The translations under genes and the position numbers were made by a program. Positions 63,253-64,000 of a stretch of 64,000 nucleotides of DNA are shown piece after piece (the first letter of the stretch is position 1; every line of letters begins with the position of its first letter). Under the pieces are notes generated by a model, which saw nothing but the letters and a program-made list of their open reading frames with translations, made no database searches and was not told the DNA's origin. Origin of the DNA: an uncultured Bacteroidota bacterium (lineage in GTDB: Bacteria > Bacteroidota > Bacteroidia > Flavobacteriales > Flavobacteriaceae); assembly GCA_902518355.1 (NCBI GenBank), contig CABYFY010000004.1, forward strand, positions 62,001 to 126,000, in the 5' to 3' direction.

Positions 63253-63282
63253 AAAGCCTTTCAATTGAAAGGCTTTTTTTTT
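63253..63282 (+). terminator. Intrinsic terminator of rpsA
   Basis: A perfect hairpin with arm GCCTTTCAA and its complement TTGAAAGGC with flanking A and a run of nine T, starting six bases after the rpsA stop. It separates rpsA from the pyrR-pyrB unit. Confidence 0.88.
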
Positions 63283-63308
63283 AATTTAAAATGATATTTT
63301 TTCTTTCA

Positions 63309-63863
63309 ATGAGTAAAAAGATAATTTTAAACAATGATCAACTGAATTTATCTCTGGATAGATTAGCATGTCAACTTACCGAAAATCATGATGATTTTAA
63401 GGATACAGTGCTGGTGGGATTACAACCACGGGGAAAATCACTATGCGAGAATATTGTAAAAATTCTATTGTCAAAATATAAAATTAACACAGTTGATCAT
63501 GGTTTTCTCGACATTACTTTTTTTAGAGATGATTTCAGAAGGAATAAAGATATTCTATTACCAAATAAAAATGATTTTAAATTATTAGTTGAAAATAAAA
63601 AAGTTGTATTTATTGATGATGTCTTGTATACAGGGAGAACAATAAGAGCTGCCTTAACAGCCATTGAAAGTTTTGGTAGACCAAAAACAATTGAGTTATT
63701 AATCCTTGTCGATAGAAGATTTAGTAGAGAATTACCAATTCAACCTGATTACAAGGGTGTACAGGTTGATGTTTATGAAAATCAAAAAGTTAACGTAAAA
63801 TGGAATGATAATAAACATGGAAATTACGTATATATTGAAAATATGATGAATGGAAAATCTTAG
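63309..63863 (+). CDS. pyrR: PyrR-type phosphoribosyltransferase
   Basis: A type I phosphoribosyltransferase similar to PyrR, which in Gram-positive bacteria attenuates the pyr operon and has uracil phosphoribosyltransferase activity. I start it at the ATG at 63309 (184 residues), directly before SKKIILNN; an earlier in-frame ATG lies 18 bases upstream, near the terminator. The PRPP loop VVFIDDVLYTGRTIRAAL, the PRG loop LVGLQPRGKSLCENI and the GFLDITFFRDDF segment are diagnostic. It precedes pyrB and overlaps it by 14 bases. No antiterminator or PyrR-binding hairpin was seen upstream, so RNA-binding regulation here is not demonstrated. Confidence 0.9.
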   Translation: MSKKIILNNDQLNLSLDRLACQLTENHDDFKDTVLVGLQPRGKSLCENIVKILLSKYKINTVDHGFLDITFFRDDFRRNKDILLPNKNDFKLLVENKKVVFIDDVLYTGRTIRAALTAIESFGRPKTIELLILVDRRFSRELPIQPDYKGVQVDVYENQKVNVKWNDNKHGNYVYIENMMNGKS

Positions 63864-64000
63864 TGTAGATCATTTATTAGGTATAAAGTTCTTGAATCAA
63901 AATGATTTAGAATTAATTTTTGAAACTGCAGATAATTTTAAGCAGGTTATAAATAGACCCATAAAGAAAGTTCCTTCATTAAGGGATATAACCATAGCTA
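63850..64000 (+). CDS. pyrB: Aspartate carbamoyltransferase catalytic chain, 5' part only
   Basis: The first committed enzyme of pyrimidine synthesis, cut by the window end after 50 codons. The frame from the ATG at 63850 reads ENLSVDHLLGIKFLNQNDLE and then a helix ending VINRPIKKVPSLRDITIA, the typical N-terminal part of the flavobacterial enzyme, just before the carbamoyl-phosphate loop that lies outside. The start overlaps the pyrR stop by 14 bases, and both belong to a pyr unit. Confidence 0.85.
   Translation, partial: MENLSVDHLLGIKFLNQNDLELIFETADNFKQVINRPIKKVPSLRDITIA

Noticed and set aside
1..64000. tRNA, rRNA, CRISPR repeats, insertion sequences, prophage or replication origin
   Set aside because: I looked for cloverleaf-like GC-rich blocks, regular repeats, transposase motifs and clustered DnaA-box-like sequences and saw none; dnaN here is not beside dnaA.

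Overview
This is a low-GC, gene-dense chromosomal segment from a member of the Bacteroidota, almost certainly a marine Flavobacteriaceae-type organism. The evidence is the type IX secretion protein PorQ, a DUF1028 protein with a C-terminal T9SS sorting domain, a CarboxypepD_reg-like TonB-dependent receptor, the flavobacterial families DUF4294, DUF6048 and DUF6452, a fused E1 alpha/beta dehydrogenase, and repeated -7 boxes of the Bacteroidota form TAnnTTTG. I count 57 protein genes, two of them cut by the window edges (pheT at the left, pyrB at the right), plus one probable 6S RNA. I see no tRNA, rRNA, IS element, prophage, CRISPR array or recognisable defence island, and no gene-free stretch above 300 bases (the longest is about 200, around the 6S RNA).

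Layout. 1-10 kb: pheT (with a frameshift in an A7 tract), recG, uvrD, an OmpA lipoprotein, a GT2 glycosyltransferase, an orphan HsdR-N-like protein and holA. 10-20 kb: fused E1 dehydrogenase, LOG-family hydrolase, uvrA, gamma-glutamyltransferase, glmM and a lipid A type acyltransferase. 20-30 kb: rhomboid protease, mnmE, an HDAC-like deacetylase, a coupled run of envelope genes starting with the T9SS-exported DUF1028 protein and ending with a lipoprotein RidA and a 42-residue ORF, a TauE-like permease, dnaN and an S-adenosylmethionine hydrolase. 30-40 kb: phoH-purC followed without a break by an alanine symporter, a two-subunit sodium/acetate symporter and acs; then Nudix, M42 peptidase, DUF4294 and an RNA methyltransferase. 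40-50 kb: DUF6048, DUF6452, rlmD, rocD, cysteine desulfurase, TonB receptor and M23 peptidase. 50-64 kb: coiled-coil/zapA, 6S RNA, rny, xerD, aroQ, lpdA, msrB, MFS, lon, porQ, cmk, rpsA, pyrR and pyrB.

The genes cover core replication and repair (holA, dnaN, recG, uvrD, uvrA, xerD), RNA processing and modification (rny, mnmE, rlmD, THUMP methyltransferase), translation, pyrimidine and purine synthesis, acetate and amino-acid use, and envelope biogenesis. The genome looks streamlined: most convergent gene pairs overlap or abut, many adjacent genes share stop/start bases, and about a quarter of the starts are TTG or GTG.

I did not find a clearly novel multi-gene system. The items most worth a second look are the pheT frameshift, the probable 6S RNA, the interlocked divergent promoters near 20.12 kb, the coupled DUF1028 envelope operon, and short palindromes in the recG/uvrD and SAM hydrolase/phoH gaps and the rpsA leader. 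All family assignments come from reading the sequence; no database search was run.
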